This document shows, piece by piece, positions 44,777 through 57,439 of a stretch of DNA of 64,000 nucleotides. The translations under genes and the position numbers were made by a program. Below the pieces are notes generated by a model that saw only the letters and a program-made list of their open reading frames with translations, was not told where the DNA came from and ran no database searches. This DNA comes from Rattus norvegicus (lineage: Eukaryota; Chordata; Mammalia; Rodentia; Muridae). The DNA is taken from NCBI RefSeq assembly GCF_036323735.1, contig NC_086034.1:11461001-11525000 (forward strand), in the 5' to 3' direction. Numbering within the stretch: the first letter of the stretch is position 1; every line of letters begins with the position of its first letter.

Positions 44777-46109
44777 TAAAGTGAGGGTTTGGAAACTTTT
44801 TTCAAATAAGAAAAATAATGGGGCAAAAGTAGAAATTTTTGCTTCAAGAAAAATTACAGTGACTAAATGAGATGAATAAAAATTAAAAATGAGGACAATT
44901 ATTTCTAGAACATCATAGTAATAATTGATGTGCATCCTATTTGTTAATAATAGATGAAGTACTAAAGGACTTAGACACCAACCTATGCATCTTTCTTGGT
45001 ACATTCAGTCATCAGGAAAGTGATTTTATGATGTCTTCAATTTCTTTGCCAGATGCCTTGCTCCTTCCATATAGATAGAGGGTAATAAGTTACATATAAT
45101 AGAATCAGGAAAGGAAAAATTACTATCCCTTTAATAGAGATTAAAAGCAGATATGAACTTTACCCAGTGATCAAGGTTAACATCATCAGCCACGTTTACA
45201 TTTTATCCTCAGATCATCATATGACACAGAAGTGCTATCACCTCTTTGGTTCTCTTCCTCAAAATGTATAATGGGTTTGAGTACATCAACAAGGATACAC
45301 AAGAGGTTTTATAAACTGCCTGACCAAACACATATTGAAGGTGTCAAAGTCTTCCTGACAGGAAATATCTCAGGGATTTAAACTAAGGATTAATGATAAC
45401 TGAATTTAATGTACTGTAATGGGAATCAATAAATCTACAGTTTGCTATTGACACTGTCCTTTTATCAATTTTTTAGCATTAAGTCCTATGTGATGGCTAT
45501 GAAATGCCATAAAAAACAGTGCCTGGAATGCAAGAAAGAAACTTGTCCAATAATCTACAGGAGAATATGGGATAATGACTAGACCAGATTTGTATATTTT
45601 TGTTACATTTTTCATGCTAGGATAAAGAGATTTTATAAAGAATTATTTTCAATAAATTGAAATCACCTCAAAAAATGAAAACATATAGTCTACTAGTATG
45701 CTACATTGAAAAGAAAGATTCTCTGGAGCAAAAATATGTTTTTCATTCCAGGTTTGACTTCCAACAGCTTCTAGTCAGTTCCAGTTTACAAAATATATAA
45801 ATTCTCTCATCAGTATTTCTTCAGCAATATTCAAACTGAAGATGATTGAGTTTGTTGAATATTTTACACAGACAGAGAAATGGTTGGTTCCTATAAATAT
45901 AGGTCTCACATATTTAAACATTACAATACAGTCCTGTAGTATTTTTTTACATTTTATACTATCTTTCTATTTTACAAAAGATTGTAAGTTTCTCTTAAAT
46001 CTTCCAGTAGTCACTCTCTATTCTTTATACATGTGAGACAAAAATCTAACTAAAACAAAAATTTTAAAATATCTTTAAGGTACTATGTAATTTACAGTAT
46101 AAATTGTAT

Positions 46110-46151
<42 letters not shown>

Positions 46152-46895
46152 TTTGTTTTGCTTGTGGCTTATCTCACAGTCATTTATTTCCCAATTTATG
46201 GAGACAAATTCAGAGGTCAGTCTGGCAGGATCCCCAAACCCCAGTACCCATAATAATATGAATGAGCTCTTCTCACAATCTGTCATATGGATAAATATTA
46301 TTTCAAAATGATCCCAGATCAAATTAACATGGAAATTTTTCATATTGTTTTCCTTTTTTGGAGATGTCAAAACATATTATTGTTTGTTTAAAAAACTATT
46401 AGAAAAGACAATTCCTTAATTAAGATATGAATTAATTCCTACTAATTATAGCTTCATTTTAGGAACAACTGTGTTGCAGTAAACCAAATTACACTCCAGA
46501 GACCAAATCTGAATGCTTTTATTCTAGGCTGACACCAACATTTGATGGATAGTCCACTAGTAAGAAGTTTCTGAGCCTGCAGTTACATGGAAAAACAAAG
46601 TGAATAATCAGGTAGATAAGCAATGAAGGAAGGGAAGAGAATAAAGAAAAGGAAAGAATCAACACTTTAAATATTTTGACATTGTCTCACATGAAAAGTG
46701 AAAGAAAATAAGTAGAAAGAAAATACAAAAAATGGAATCAAAAATTTTGGATAATGTCTTAATAAAAAGACTGGGAAAATAAAAAGTCAAAGGAATATTT
46801 AATATTTTCACAACTTTATATTTTATATTTTATATGAAGAGGATCATTGAACTCAAGAGATCAGAACAACCATGATAGCCTACATAATATAAAGC
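44777..46895. other. no gene; AT-rich, one (CA)n
   Basis: Pure CA run at 46113-46149. No exon, RNA gene or assigned repeat otherwise. Confidence 0.45.
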
Positions 46896-47228
46896 CATAA
46901 TGGCCAAAAATAGCTAAAGATCTATTGACAATTTATGGCTCCCAGGGGAAGCAGAGTCAGTATCTTTAAGGGTGTGGCTGGTGTTGGGTTAGCCATGCTC
47001 CAGTGGATGGCCCCACACCTGTGAGAATATTATGAGAAGGACAAAGTGGTCACAGTGGGTTACATAAAGGAAAAAGGGGAGACATGTAGTTAGCAAAATG
47101 GTAGTCAAGAAGTGAGGAGTATATTGAGAAGGAGGCCTCCTGGTAGGAAGAGGCATAAGGGGTGATTGATAAAATGCATTGTATTCATGCTTTAAATTCT
47201 CAAGGGATTAATAAAATATTTTATTTGC
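46896..47228 (+). mobile_element. old rodent L1 3' UTR end
   Basis: 'gtatctttaagggtgtggct' and 'atgctccagtggatggcccc' lead to 'aaaatgcattgtattcatgc' and 'tcaagggattaataaaatat', matching the typical end of old rodent L1s. 5'-truncated, with no coding part. Confidence 0.6.
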
Positions 47229-47261
47229 TTTGAAAAGTAAGGACAATGACAGCAGGCAACT

Positions 47262-47335
47262 GTAGCTCAATGGTAGAGTGGCTTGTCTTGAATACATAAG
47301 GTCTTGCATTTTATTCCCCAGTATCAAATATAGTA
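47262..47335 (+). mobile_element. old ID/B4-type SINE fragment
   Basis: 'ctgtagctcaatggtagagt' (A box) followed by a decayed B box ('gcattttattccccag'). Diverged, with a short AT-rich tail. Confidence 0.65.
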
Positions 47336-47919
47336 GTAGTAATTAAAATAATTATAATAGTGATAATGAAGTTGGTTCAAATGAAGAATACAACCATAAA
47401 ATTTTATCCTTTTAAAATTATTCATGAACCAATTCAATAAAACTAGAGAAAACTGAAAGAGTGAAAGGGAAGAAAAGAGATGAAACAAGAACTTCAAAAG
47501 AAATGCTTAACTGATAACTAATACAAAAGTTGGCATGTCGTAAGCTGGCTTCTCCATATAACAAATCAGCTTTCCAAACTGTTAATTAGATTAGAACTTC
47601 ATTACAAAGTGACATGGGAAAACTGATAACAAATAACATGAAAAGGAGCAGATGCATGTCTTAAGGAATGATCTAAATGAGGCCTGAGGCTTACTGATGA
47701 TAAAAATGAGTTCTCGCAAAGACACAGCAGCAAAAATCCTCCACACAACAAAACACACAATACTCAGAATTAATAAAGCAAGCAACTTTAATTTGCACAG
47801 GATGTTTCTCAAAGATATATGTCAAAATATAGCAGCATTATGTAAATAGAAATCTACAAATCAATATCTACAAATTTAGAAACTCAGTTATTTAATAAAA
47901 GTCAAACAGGAGATGCAGA
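47336..47919. other. no gene recognised; AT-rich
   Basis: The 73-residue minus frame at 47591-47812 has no domain or splice context. Confidence 0.4.
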
Positions 47920-47924
47920 TTAGC

Positions 47925-48115
47925 TGGTGGAGACTTTGTCTAAATTTCACAGGTCTCTGGTTTTCATTTCCAGGATCATATAAAAGCATCATGGTGGCAC
48001 ACGCCTGTAATCCTAGTAGTCTGTGTGTTGAAATTGAACAACCAGAAGTTCAAATCATCCTTAGCTACATAGAGAACTGGTTTACATGAGATACTCTCTC
48101 ATGAAATACAAGGAT
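47925..48115 (+). mobile_element. B4 SINE, diverged
   Basis: Decayed tRNA-like head, then a B1-like body ('catggtggcacacgcctgta', 'atcctagtagtctgtgtg', 'cttagctacatagagaac'). This is B4 layout. Confidence 0.7.
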
Positions 48116-49369
48116 TTTGTTGTCACAAAACACCAGATCAATGTGTCAGTTCAGGAAAAACAAAATTGATTTCAAAAAACCCCAAAAGTTTCCTGACATT
48201 TTTAAACTCTAAAAGTTTACACTAAGAATCCCTATTTAAGACAATAGTCAACAGTGAAGTAATGATGTTCCTCCTGTACAAGGCAACAAATAAAGATAGT
48301 GGCTTTGCTTGCTACTTTCTGAACAATTAAGATACTTGTGTAAACTAAGCAAAACTATAATGATATTCTCATCAAGAATTTTTCATTATGTGGGATGAAA
48401 CTTGTACCTGTCTATGCTAAACAAGGACTCTATCACACAGGTATACTGCCAAGTTTATTCTTGAGTATATACTTAAATAATTACAGCATTATGATTTTAA
48501 CAGACCGCCATCTCTATGAGTTTTACAGATGATAATAAGTGTGACATGATCATCCTAAAGTTTGGTGATCCTGGCTTCAAACACTAGTTTCACTGGGAGC
48601 TGGTTCTTTCCCTTTTTGTAAGATTATATAAGCAGAAAAGCAATACATAACATAAAGACTTTAAAGTATAAACATTATAATAAAGCAATGAATAAAAGCC
48701 CATTTTATCAGTAATTTAAAAAGTATTTGGCAAGATAATAGCTATATTTTAATTTATTAATTTTTAATTTATTATATGGAAAAATAGAAAGAACCTATTT
48801 GATACGTATGTCTATATATTTCAAATCCTTAGAAGAATAAAGAAAATGTTTTTTTCTTGTGTAATAAAGGTAGCAGTGAATATGAGAACAGAACACTCTA
48901 TGGAATAAAAATATCAGTGTGTGTTTGGAATCATTACATTTTTTTCTAGACAAGATTAAGGAAACTGTCCATTACAAGAAGACAACCTTACAATGTGTAA
49001 TTTATTGTTTGGTGGCTTCATAGGCATAAAGGATAGGAAGTAGCCTGCTGTTTTGATTATTGTGGAATGCTTCAGTAGGGGCAGTTGAACCTCTCCTAAG
49101 CCTGCACTATAGATACCTAAAACGAAATCCACATAGAGTTGCTGGTACACACTAATTGTAATGGAAAGACACAGAGAAGTTGAAAGCTGAGCAGAGGTTG
49201 AGATGATGAACAAGGAAGCAAATTTAGGTAGGTCAATTAAAAGCACATCAATACAGGCCATGAAAGAGATCTCCACTGCAAAACTTGGATGGGTCTAAAA
49301 GATACAAAATTGTATGCCAGTGGATCAGATGAAGGTTTAACACTAGTTGCTTAATTATACTAAAGTTCA
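48116..49369. other. no gene; AT-rich
   Basis: No recognisable feature on either strand. The 106-residue minus frame at 48956-49276 carries no domain and no splice-site or codon support. Confidence 0.4.
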
Positions 49370-49600
49370 GGGGCTAAAGATGATGTGGTAAAACAAAAAC
49401 AAAAACAAAAACAAAAAACAAAAACAAACAAACAAACAAACAAACAAAAACCCCGAAGTCCTGAATTCAATTCTCAGAATTATACAAAAAATGTGAGCAT
49501 GGTAATGTGCGCTTGTAATTCCAGTGCTGGTAAAGCAGAAACAGGAGGACTCTGGATCCTCACAGGCCATTCAATTTAGTTCAGTAAATGTGTTCCAGAT
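49370..49600 (+). mobile_element. B4-type SINE with internal (CAAAA)n
   Basis: 'ggctaaagatgatgtggta' is followed by a CAAAA/CAAA run (49389-49450), then the B box-like 'tgaattcaattctcag' and body 'ggtaatgtgcgcttgtaatt', 'ccagtgctggtaaagcagaa'. The microsatellite interrupts the tRNA-like head. Confidence 0.65.
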
Positions 49601-49603
49601 CAG

Positions 49604-49722
<119 letters not shown>

Positions 49723-50148
49723 ATGAACAAAACTGGAATGTGAGTGTAGGATCTACAGGTAAAAATACATAGAAAGACATCTGAGGGCTGTTTCCTGGAG
49801 TGAAGGTTTTGCTGTTTTCTGGATGACTAGTATTCAAATGATACAGATCTAGGTTGACTGGCCTTTAAGGCTCTAAGGTCCTCCCATCTTGTGCTTCAAC
49901 CAGGCACACATCACCATGCTCAGATTTCTAGTGGAATTCTGGGAATTGATCTTCCGTCTTTGCAAAATACTACCAAGCACAAATCACTTTCTGAGCACAA
50001 TAATTCTCATGTCCAAGAATATTCATCTCTCCTAAGTACCTCAAGTCTCATTTCAAAAACACAACATTTTGCTTCACATAATGGTCTCCAGTTGTATCCA
50101 TTTTCCTGCAAACAATGTAATTTCATTCTTCATGGCAAAATAAAACGC

Positions 50149-50150
<2 letters not shown>
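49723..50150. other. no gene recognised
   Basis: Unassigned sequence between two microsatellites. The frame at 49891-50238 runs into the GT repeat and has no domain. Confidence 0.4.

Positions 50151-50199
<49 letters not shown>
50151..50199. repeat. (GT)n microsatellite
   Basis: About 24 pure TG units. Confidence 0.97.
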
Positions 50200-50201
<2 letters not shown>

Positions 50202-50269
50202 CACATCTTCTCTATCCCTTCTATTAACACAAACCTAGATTTATCCTATTAATTTGGACATAATGTACA

Positions 50270-50525
50270 GTGCTAGAAAAAATATGTATATTTTGATGGA
50301 TATGTTGGAGATCCTATGATATAAACCTAACAGTGGTATGGGCTAGATTATATGGCAGTTCTGATTTCCATAGTGGCTAGACTGATTTACATTTCCACAA
50401 GCAATGTGTAAGGATTCCTTTCTCATCTACATTCTTACCAGTGTTTGTTAATTTTTCTCAGTGATTCTGACTAGATGCTTCACTTCATACTATGAGGATA
50501 TGCTAATGTTATTTTTTCAAACAAC
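50270..50525 (-). mobile_element. ancient L1 ORF2 remnant, minus strand
   Basis: 'tatggcagttctgatttcca', 'tagtggctagactgatttac' and 'atttccacaagcaatgtgta' are the decayed complement of the L1 ORF2 C-terminal region. Confidence 0.6.
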
Positions 50526-51021
50526 ATATTTTTGTCATATTCTAATATGCCCTAACTTTTTCATTATCCTTGCCACCGCTCCAACCACCTAACTTCATGC
50601 TTTCTCTCACACACACAAAATGTAAGACAAAAACATGAGAATCAAAACAGACTGAAAGAATTCAATAAAACAAAAAATAGCAAAATAATACATTCACATG
50701 GAGTCTGTTTTGTGTTGAGCATGGAGCTTTTCTCAGATTGTAGCTGTACCCATGTACCATTCCTAGTGCTGGGAGTTTGTCTGGCTTGAACCTTTGCAAA
50801 CCTTGTTCATACTGTCACAGCCTCATATGTTTATATATCCTGTTGTGTTTGGAAGACAGTTTTATTGGGCATATCCACTATCTCTGGTTCTAATAATCTA
50901 TCTCTGTACATTGACATAAGAAGTCTGATGAAGACATCTGACTTAGAACTGAGTGCTTCAAAGTTTCTTGTTCTCTGCACATTGTCCTGCTGTGCATCTT
51001 TTTGTTAATAACTATCTATTG
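50526..51021. other. no gene recognised
   Basis: Unassigned sequence, ending at the left TSD of the minus-strand ID SINE. Confidence 0.4.
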
Positions 51022-51028
51022 AAGGCAG

Positions 51029-51035
<7 letters not shown>

Positions 51036-51090
<55 letters not shown>

Positions 51091-51165
51091 GGAGCTGAGG
51101 ATCGAACCCAGGGGCTTGCGCTTGCTAGGCAAGCGCTCTACCAATGAGCTAAATCCCCAACCCCA
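51036..51165 (-). mobile_element. ID SINE with (GA)n tail, minus strand
   Basis: The complement of the ID head is at about 51086-51164 ('gagctaaatccccaacccc' end; 'ggatcgaacccagg' B box). Where an A tail is expected there is a (CT)n run (51036-51085), so the tail reads (GA)n on the element's strand. Exact 14-bp TSD aaggcagcttctct at 51022-51035 and 51166-51179 brackets both head and repeat, so the repeat grew within the element. Confidence 0.95.
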
Positions 51166-51179
51166 AAGGCAGCTTCTCT

Positions 51180-53540
51180 TAAGGTTGAGTGCTATGTATA
51201 GAGCAATGTGTTATTAGGAGTCATTTTATTGCCGAGTCCCTTGAGCAGAATAACAGTAGTACATTTTCCCCTACAGCCGATTATAGGTCTCATCTCAGGT
51301 TCATGGCCATTATGCCAATGATTTTTAAGTATTCATTTTTAAGATGCAGGTTCTGAACAATCAAATTATCTGCCATTGTCAACGAGGTAGCTTAGGTGCA
51401 GTCTCTCAAGGGATATATAAAAAATTTCTTGAAGTCTGAGAGTTTGTGAACTGAAAAGGAACTATGTCAATTTGTCTACCTAGCATTCAGAGATAGAATA
51501 GGCATCTGTTAGATATGGCCCTTCCTATGGAGAGATGGTAAAACTGCAAGGTGTGCAATAACTCTCAAACCCAGGGGATGATATAGGATGCTGGTTTCTG
51601 AAAGAGAAAGTAGCCCTAATACCCGGAAATGACTCTCCAGCATCCTCAGTTTAGCAGATTAGATACAGTTTTACACATCGAGTAGTGTGGGGGATCTGTT
51701 TATGCATATTTTCCAGAATGCTTCAAAGCTACTAATTGGGAGTTTTAAGGGTTCTTTCACATTGTGTACCGTATTTATTTCTTCAGTCAAAGTGATGGAA
51801 TTCTTTCTACACTTTGTGAACTCTCCTTGGATCAGTTTATAATTAACTGTAATAGGCAAATAGCCACATCTATGGACCTATTAAAGAAAAGCCTTTCTCT
51901 ATTTTAGACTTCCTGTCTCAGTTAGCTTGGGGACATGGCACTTATATGACATTTGCTTATCTGAAAGGCTCTGGAAGGCAATATTTTCTCTGATTGAGCA
52001 GCTCTCTGAGACACTATGGCAGATATTTCTGAAGTCTTGAGGCTTCTTATGTTCCATGTAGAATTTGAATTTATTCTTGTCTTTCCTTACCTTTGACACT
52101 GATATCAGCCCCAGAATATTCTGGTCCCTTTGTATTTAACAATACAGTTTCTCTCTCATATCATTATAAACATGCCAAGGAACCTTCACCATTTGCCCAT
52201 AATTCTCTAGTTCAAAAAGTTAGTTCATTGAATTCATTTTCTACATGCCACATTCAACATTTAACTTGTTGCTAGATGTGCATGAGTCAATTAAAGGTTT
52301 CCTTCTCCTTCAGTGTTTGAGATGTTCTTCATTTTTCCTTCGGGTTGTCACCAATAGCCTACAACAGGGTCAATAGGCTTCCTCTGGGTTTACTGCCTGC
52401 TGGTCAAGCTAATATTATAATTTTAGAATCTCCTTACCTTGGACTGCAACCAATATAAGGTGATCAATTGTCTGTGTTGATTAGCTAATAGTACCTAAAA
52501 AACAACTCAAAACTTAACCAGCTAAAGCAGCATTGATTTGAGTCATGGCGTGTAATATGTGTAAGATTCTTCACAGGCTGCCTCTACTCAATAGAGCCCA
52601 GGTGGCCCAAGACTTGGTGATGAGTCCTATGCCAAAAATGTAACATTTTTAATTAAGCAAGGGTTTTAACTTCTCTGAATGCTTTCATACAATATGGTAG
52701 CAAACTTCCCCCTAAATTATCCTAAGGGAGGCAGGGAAAGGAGGAGTATAGGGAGAAAGGAGGAGAAGAGATATAGAAAGGGAGACAGAGAGAGCCATAC
52801 AGAGGCAGAAACACACAGAGGATTGGTTTTGGATTTTATGATTTCTCTTTAATTATAATTTATTGTCAATTCTATTAATGTTTTATTCAGTTGGCATGGT
52901 ATTTAAAAAGCTCTTCTAATAATTAAAAGAATGCAATATAGACTATATCTACAGTGCTCAAGCACTAATTTCACATTGTAAGAAGAGCATGTGAGATGGG
53001 AAATACACTGATTTGTATACAGGAAGAATAAAATGGGCAGCATTCAACACAAATGACCCCTAACTTACCATAATTTATGATGATTTGAGTTAAGAGTTTT
53101 ATAATGGAATAAATGGATCCATGCAACCATACTTTTCAATACTTAATTGTATTATATACTCAATACATTAATGTAAAACATGCTTTATATTAAATTTTTG
53201 ACTACTGTAAACTAATATAGTCTAAGGTACAGTATTTTGTAGGTTAGTTTCATTAATTCATTTTTATTTAACTATGTTCTTACAATATTTTTGAAACATT
53301 GTAAGTTGAGGAGCATCTGTATAGACACCTTGGTCATTCTAAATATATCATTTTGTTTTCTTTAAATGTCATCATTATAATGATCCCTAAACTAAAGATT
53401 CCAAATTAACTAGAATCAGGTGCTAGTTTGGCCCAAATATTTACTGAATGCTTAAACAAGTTTAGCTTTCTATAAAGTTATTACATATTAAAAACATGAA
53501 CATAATGTTTAGCAAATGATTTCATCAAAGTTGTCATCAA
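51180..53540. other. no gene; probable old dispersed repeat at 51200-51345
   Basis: 51200-51345 ('gttattaggagtcattttat') resembles a rodent dispersed repeat. The remainder is AT-rich and unassigned, with a short purine-rich tract near 52730-52820. Confidence 0.4.
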
Positions 53541-53544
53541 AGTC

Positions 53545-53660
53545 TGGGCACGATGTTTCATTTATGTAATCCTAGCCCTCAGAAGGTTGACACTGATGGT
53601 GTAGCATTAGTTCAAGGTCAGCCTGGCCTACAAGTGATTGCTCCTTTGAAAAACAAACAG
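53545..53660 (+). mobile_element. B1 SINE, diverged
   Basis: 'tctgggcacgatgtttcatt', 'tgtaatcctagccctcag' and 'ttcaaggtcagcctggccta' match the B1 body, with a short A-rich end near 53650. Confidence 0.8.
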
Positions 53661-54540
53661 GAAAACAAGGAAATATATTATACAGGCTTATAATTATTCT
53701 CTCTGATCTTTTACCTAAACTGAAATGGTAACCTGTTCCCATCACTTTGAGGCCAGTAAATGTCAAATGACATTGTACCACATGGCAGTTCTCATTCAGA
53801 AAAGGGCACTAATCCAACATGGGCCACAAGTGATAAATTGAATGTTATGGAAATATATTTGTCAATTTCTAATGATGATATCACTGAGATAGATAAGCTT
53901 TGCCTAGCTTTCTACTTGACTTTTGATTTGGTGCTTCCATAAATTTCCAGAGACAGCAAATTCCAATGCCTAAACAATCCCTATAGGCTGACACCAGTTA
54001 CAATTACCTGATGAATTTTAAACAAAATCATTTCTACTTATGTTTATGTGTATATTTTATATGAATACTATTTGAAGAATTCTTCTATGTATGTTTACAA
54101 CATATATGTACAGTTATGTGAATATGTATATTCATACATATACATAGTAATAAGTAAAAATTGGAGTCTAATTAAAATAGACAATTCAATCCTTCATTCA
54201 GACCAGAAAAAAAATATGCTTGTTGTGTTTGATAATTACTTGAAAGCCATGAATTTAACAAATTATCGATATCCTGCCAAAATGAGTGATCATGCTCTAA
54301 CTTTGGCTATCAAATGAAAGCTAGAAATGCCTTCAGTGGTTTTCATATTCCAATTGCTGTTTGATGACCAAGGGTTGAATTGGCCATTTTCCTTGACAAC
54401 TCCATTCATCCTGAAGACTGACTTTCTCTTTCTCAGCTCCTTACCAAAATCATCAAAGGTACCATAACACTTGCTAGGGAATAAGTCACTTTTTTCTGTT
54501 AGTTTGAGCATTTGAAAGATTTGCTCTGCATTTCTCAACA

Positions 54541-54542
<2 letters not shown>
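53661..54542. other. no gene assigned; 82-aa minus frame at 54290-54538
   Basis: The minus-strand frame at 54290-54538 is compositionally normal (not simple repeat) but matches no family I recognise and has no splice or promoter support. Confidence 0.35.

Positions 54543-54578
<36 letters not shown>
54543..54578. repeat. (AT)n microsatellite
   Basis: Eighteen TA units. Confidence 0.95.
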
Positions 54579-54583
<5 letters not shown>

Positions 54584-55083
54584 TACAATTAATTAATTTG
54601 ACTTCAAATTTAATAATTATATGATAACAAATAGAGTGTACACTTTTGAAATAAAGCAAAATTGCAAGTCTTTAACCTTAATAAAAGTGTTTAAATTTTG
54701 TAAGTTTCTCATATAATCTGAAGATTTTAGTGTCATTAATATTCAGTGTATGTATTAAATATAACATAATAGGAAATCATCTAGATGATTCCTTTTGTGA
54801 AGAAATAATTCCCCAAACTCAACTCCTGGACTTTTCTACCTGCTTTCTGTATTTTCTTCTTTCTTCCCTAGCCATCAAAACATAAACATGGTTTAAATAA
54901 TTCACCTTTAAAGTTATATAGTCTTTTGGTAATTTTTTACAGTAGTAATAGTGAGGAAAGTTGGTAAAATGAACAATATAACCCAAGAGGTGATGCTTTT
55001 TGAAAAATTATCAGAAAGCGTATAAACCCAGATGCAAAGAAAATTTTAAGTTCTCAGAGTCACAAAGTAACTATCAAAGTGAA
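54579..55083. other. no gene; AT-rich
   Basis: No recognisable feature. Confidence 0.4.
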
Positions 55084-55089
55084 ACTTCA

Positions 55090-55363
55090 TTGACTGTGTA
55101 TGTTTCTTAAGGTCACTGTTGCTGTGCTGTAATACCACGACAAAACACATGTTGTGGAGGAAAGGATTTTTTGGTCTAAACTTCCTTATCACTGTTCATT
55201 GTCAAAGGAAATCAGGACAGGAACTCATACAGGGAAGAAACATGGAGTCAGGAGCTGATGCAGAGACAATGGAGGGGTGCGGCTTGCAGGCTTGCTCCCC
55301 AGGCTTGCTTAGCCACCCCTCCTACAGAACCTAGGAACACCGTCCCAGGATGGCATCACCCTC
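55090..55363 (+). repeat. rodent dispersed repeat, left part
   Basis: 'gtcactgttgctgtgctgta', 'ggaaatcaggacaggaactc' and 'ggagctgatgcagagacaat' are typical of a high-copy rodent repeat that usually continues 'gcaccacccacaatgggctg'. Here it breaks at 55363 and resumes at 55690. Family name not assigned. The 71-residue frame inside is not a gene. Confidence 0.65.
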
Positions 55364-55689
55364 TGTTATGGTTTGTGTATGTTTGACCAAGGGAGTGGCA
55401 CTATTTGGAAGTGTGGCCTTGTTAGAGTAGGTGCATCACTGTGGGCATGGGCTTTAAGACCCTCATCCTAGCTGCCTAGAAGTCACTATTCTGCTATCAG
55501 CATTCAGATGAAGACTGAGAACTCTTCAGCTCCTCCTGGACCATGCCTGCCTAGATGCTGCCATGTTCCCACCTTGATAATGGACTGAACCTCTGAACCT
55601 GTAAGCCAGCCCCAACTAAATGCTGTCCTTATAAGAGTTGCCTTGGTCATGGTGTCTGTTCACAGCAGTGAAACCCTAAATAAGATACA
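55364..55689 (+). mobile_element. nested LTR-like element (326 bp)
   Basis: Begins TGTTATGG and ends AAGATACA (TG...CA). Internal features are 'gggagtggcactatttgg', 'ctcctcctggaccatgcctg' and 'gccagccccaactaaatgct', with an 'ataagagttgccttggtcat' end, as in a common rodent solo LTR. ctc flanks both ends (55361-55363 and 55690-55692). It cleanly splits the outer repeat. Confidence 0.65.
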
Positions 55690-55835
55690 CTCAATGGGCT
55701 GGACTCTACCCTGTCAATCACTAATTAATTAAATGCCTTATAGCTGGATCTTATCAGACTTTTTCTCAACTGACGTTCCCTCTTTTCAGATAACGCTAGC
55801 TTGTGTCAAGTTGGCATAAGTCTAGCGAGCACAGC
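55690..55835 (+). repeat. rodent dispersed repeat, right part
   Basis: Resumes with 'caatgggctggactctaccc' and ends near 'gcttgtgtcaagttggcata'. Continuous with 55090-55363 once the nested element is set aside. Confidence 0.65.
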
Positions 55836-56800
55836 ATGGGTTGGTCTAGTGAAGAAAGAGATAAGAGTTGACTGTACTTGTAGAATCCAACTCCAAACAA
55901 AGCGCCAATGCCTGTCGTAAATGAAAATGTGTTATCTCTCCCTTCATTAAAAAAGAAATCTAAGTACGCTTCTCTTTACTAAAAAGAAAAGAAAATGGGT
56001 TTGTTCTAACTATACCCATTTTGCTCATATTTAACTTATGCGAGATTATTTTTGTTTCAAGAAAACAGATTGCCATAGTATCTTTCTATTTCCAGACCAT
56101 GCAAAGGGTTATGTTTATGAAAATCAATATTTCCAAAGCTCTTTTCTTTTGTAAGCCAATCTATTTCAATTTTTACCTGTCTGCTGAAGGAAACCATGCA
56201 TCTTGTAGCAAGCAGTTTGGGTTTTGTCAATTCTTTCTGATCCATTATCAGCCAGCCAAAATTCAAGGTCACTCACTTGAGAACTTCCTGGCAGAGGTTC
56301 CCTGCCTTGATGAAGGTCTTTAAAGTTAGTAAATGAGCATGGACTGTTTGGGGCTGTGTGAAGTGCAATTTATCACCCTACCTAATGCTTGCCATCTATG
56401 TCTTGCTTTGTTTCTGATCACTTGGCATTGTCAGCAGGTGAAGGGAACTTTAATGGAACCCCTAGTCCTCTCTGTTCCTCTTAAGGGATAGTGTGGTTCA
56501 TTGCATAGAACAAACATATCTGTCGCTCAGACACTTCGGGTTATTTTTATGAGGCATCCAAATTCTGCATAAGAATGTAACTAAGGCAACTCCCCATTTT
56601 TAAAGTATAACTGACCACATCCTAGTGTTTAGGAATATTAACCATGAAGATATAATAACCCAAACACATTGCTATAATTTTTAAGCTATATACATTTTAG
56701 AATTTTATATTTCATTGTTGTTAATTTTGTCTTCTCCTTTTTGTAATATAATTTTCCTTATTGTATTTAAATTTCTTCCTTCTCATTTTTGTTCAAAATC
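55836..56800. other. no gene recognised
   Basis: Unassigned. Antiparallel frames at 56021-56323 and 56057-56272 have no domain. Confidence 0.4.
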
Positions 56801-56802
56801 AT

Positions 56803-56893
56803 ATGTGTGTATGTGTGTGTGTTTGTGTGTGTGTGTGTGTATACAGATAAATGGTAGATAGAAGATAGATAGATTGTATGTGGTGGTGGTGGT

Positions 56894-56932
<39 letters not shown>

Positions 56933-57004
56933 TTGTGTGTGTGTATACAGATAAATGATAGATAGAGGATAGATAGATTGTGGGTGGTGGTGGTGGTGGT
57001 GGTG

Positions 57005-57039
<35 letters not shown>
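56803..57039. repeat. (GT)n/(TGG)n repeat in two ~104-bp tandem units
   Basis: 'tatacagataaatg' plus a GATA-rich core and then (TGG)n(TG)n occurs twice, with 'atacag' at 56841 and 56945, about 104 bases apart. A whole composite unit was therefore duplicated. Confidence 0.88.
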
Positions 57040-57040
<1 letters not shown>

Positions 57041-57404
57041 TTTAAAGATTTAATATAGGATCTTACACAATGCTCGGTAAGTGCTGAGCCTCTGAGCTAT
57101 AAATTCATTTTACTTTTCTTGTACTTTAAGACCATATATTATCAGTATTTATTACTCTGTTGGTCAATCCTCCAAGTAAACACAACCAATAGAAAACTGG
57201 AGATCTATATCTACAGTAGTTTATTACAGATACCTGAGACTAAAAGATTCCTCCATTTGCTGCCACACGTGAAGAACAAAGGAGAAAGAGCATACATATT
57301 CAAGTACTGAGAACAATAGAGATAATGATGGAAATTCTAATCTGTGTTTGAAATTCAGAGTGCAGGGTCTATGGAGGAAAAGGGGTTAATGCTTGTGTGC
57401 TGGC

Positions 57405-57439
<35 letters not shown>

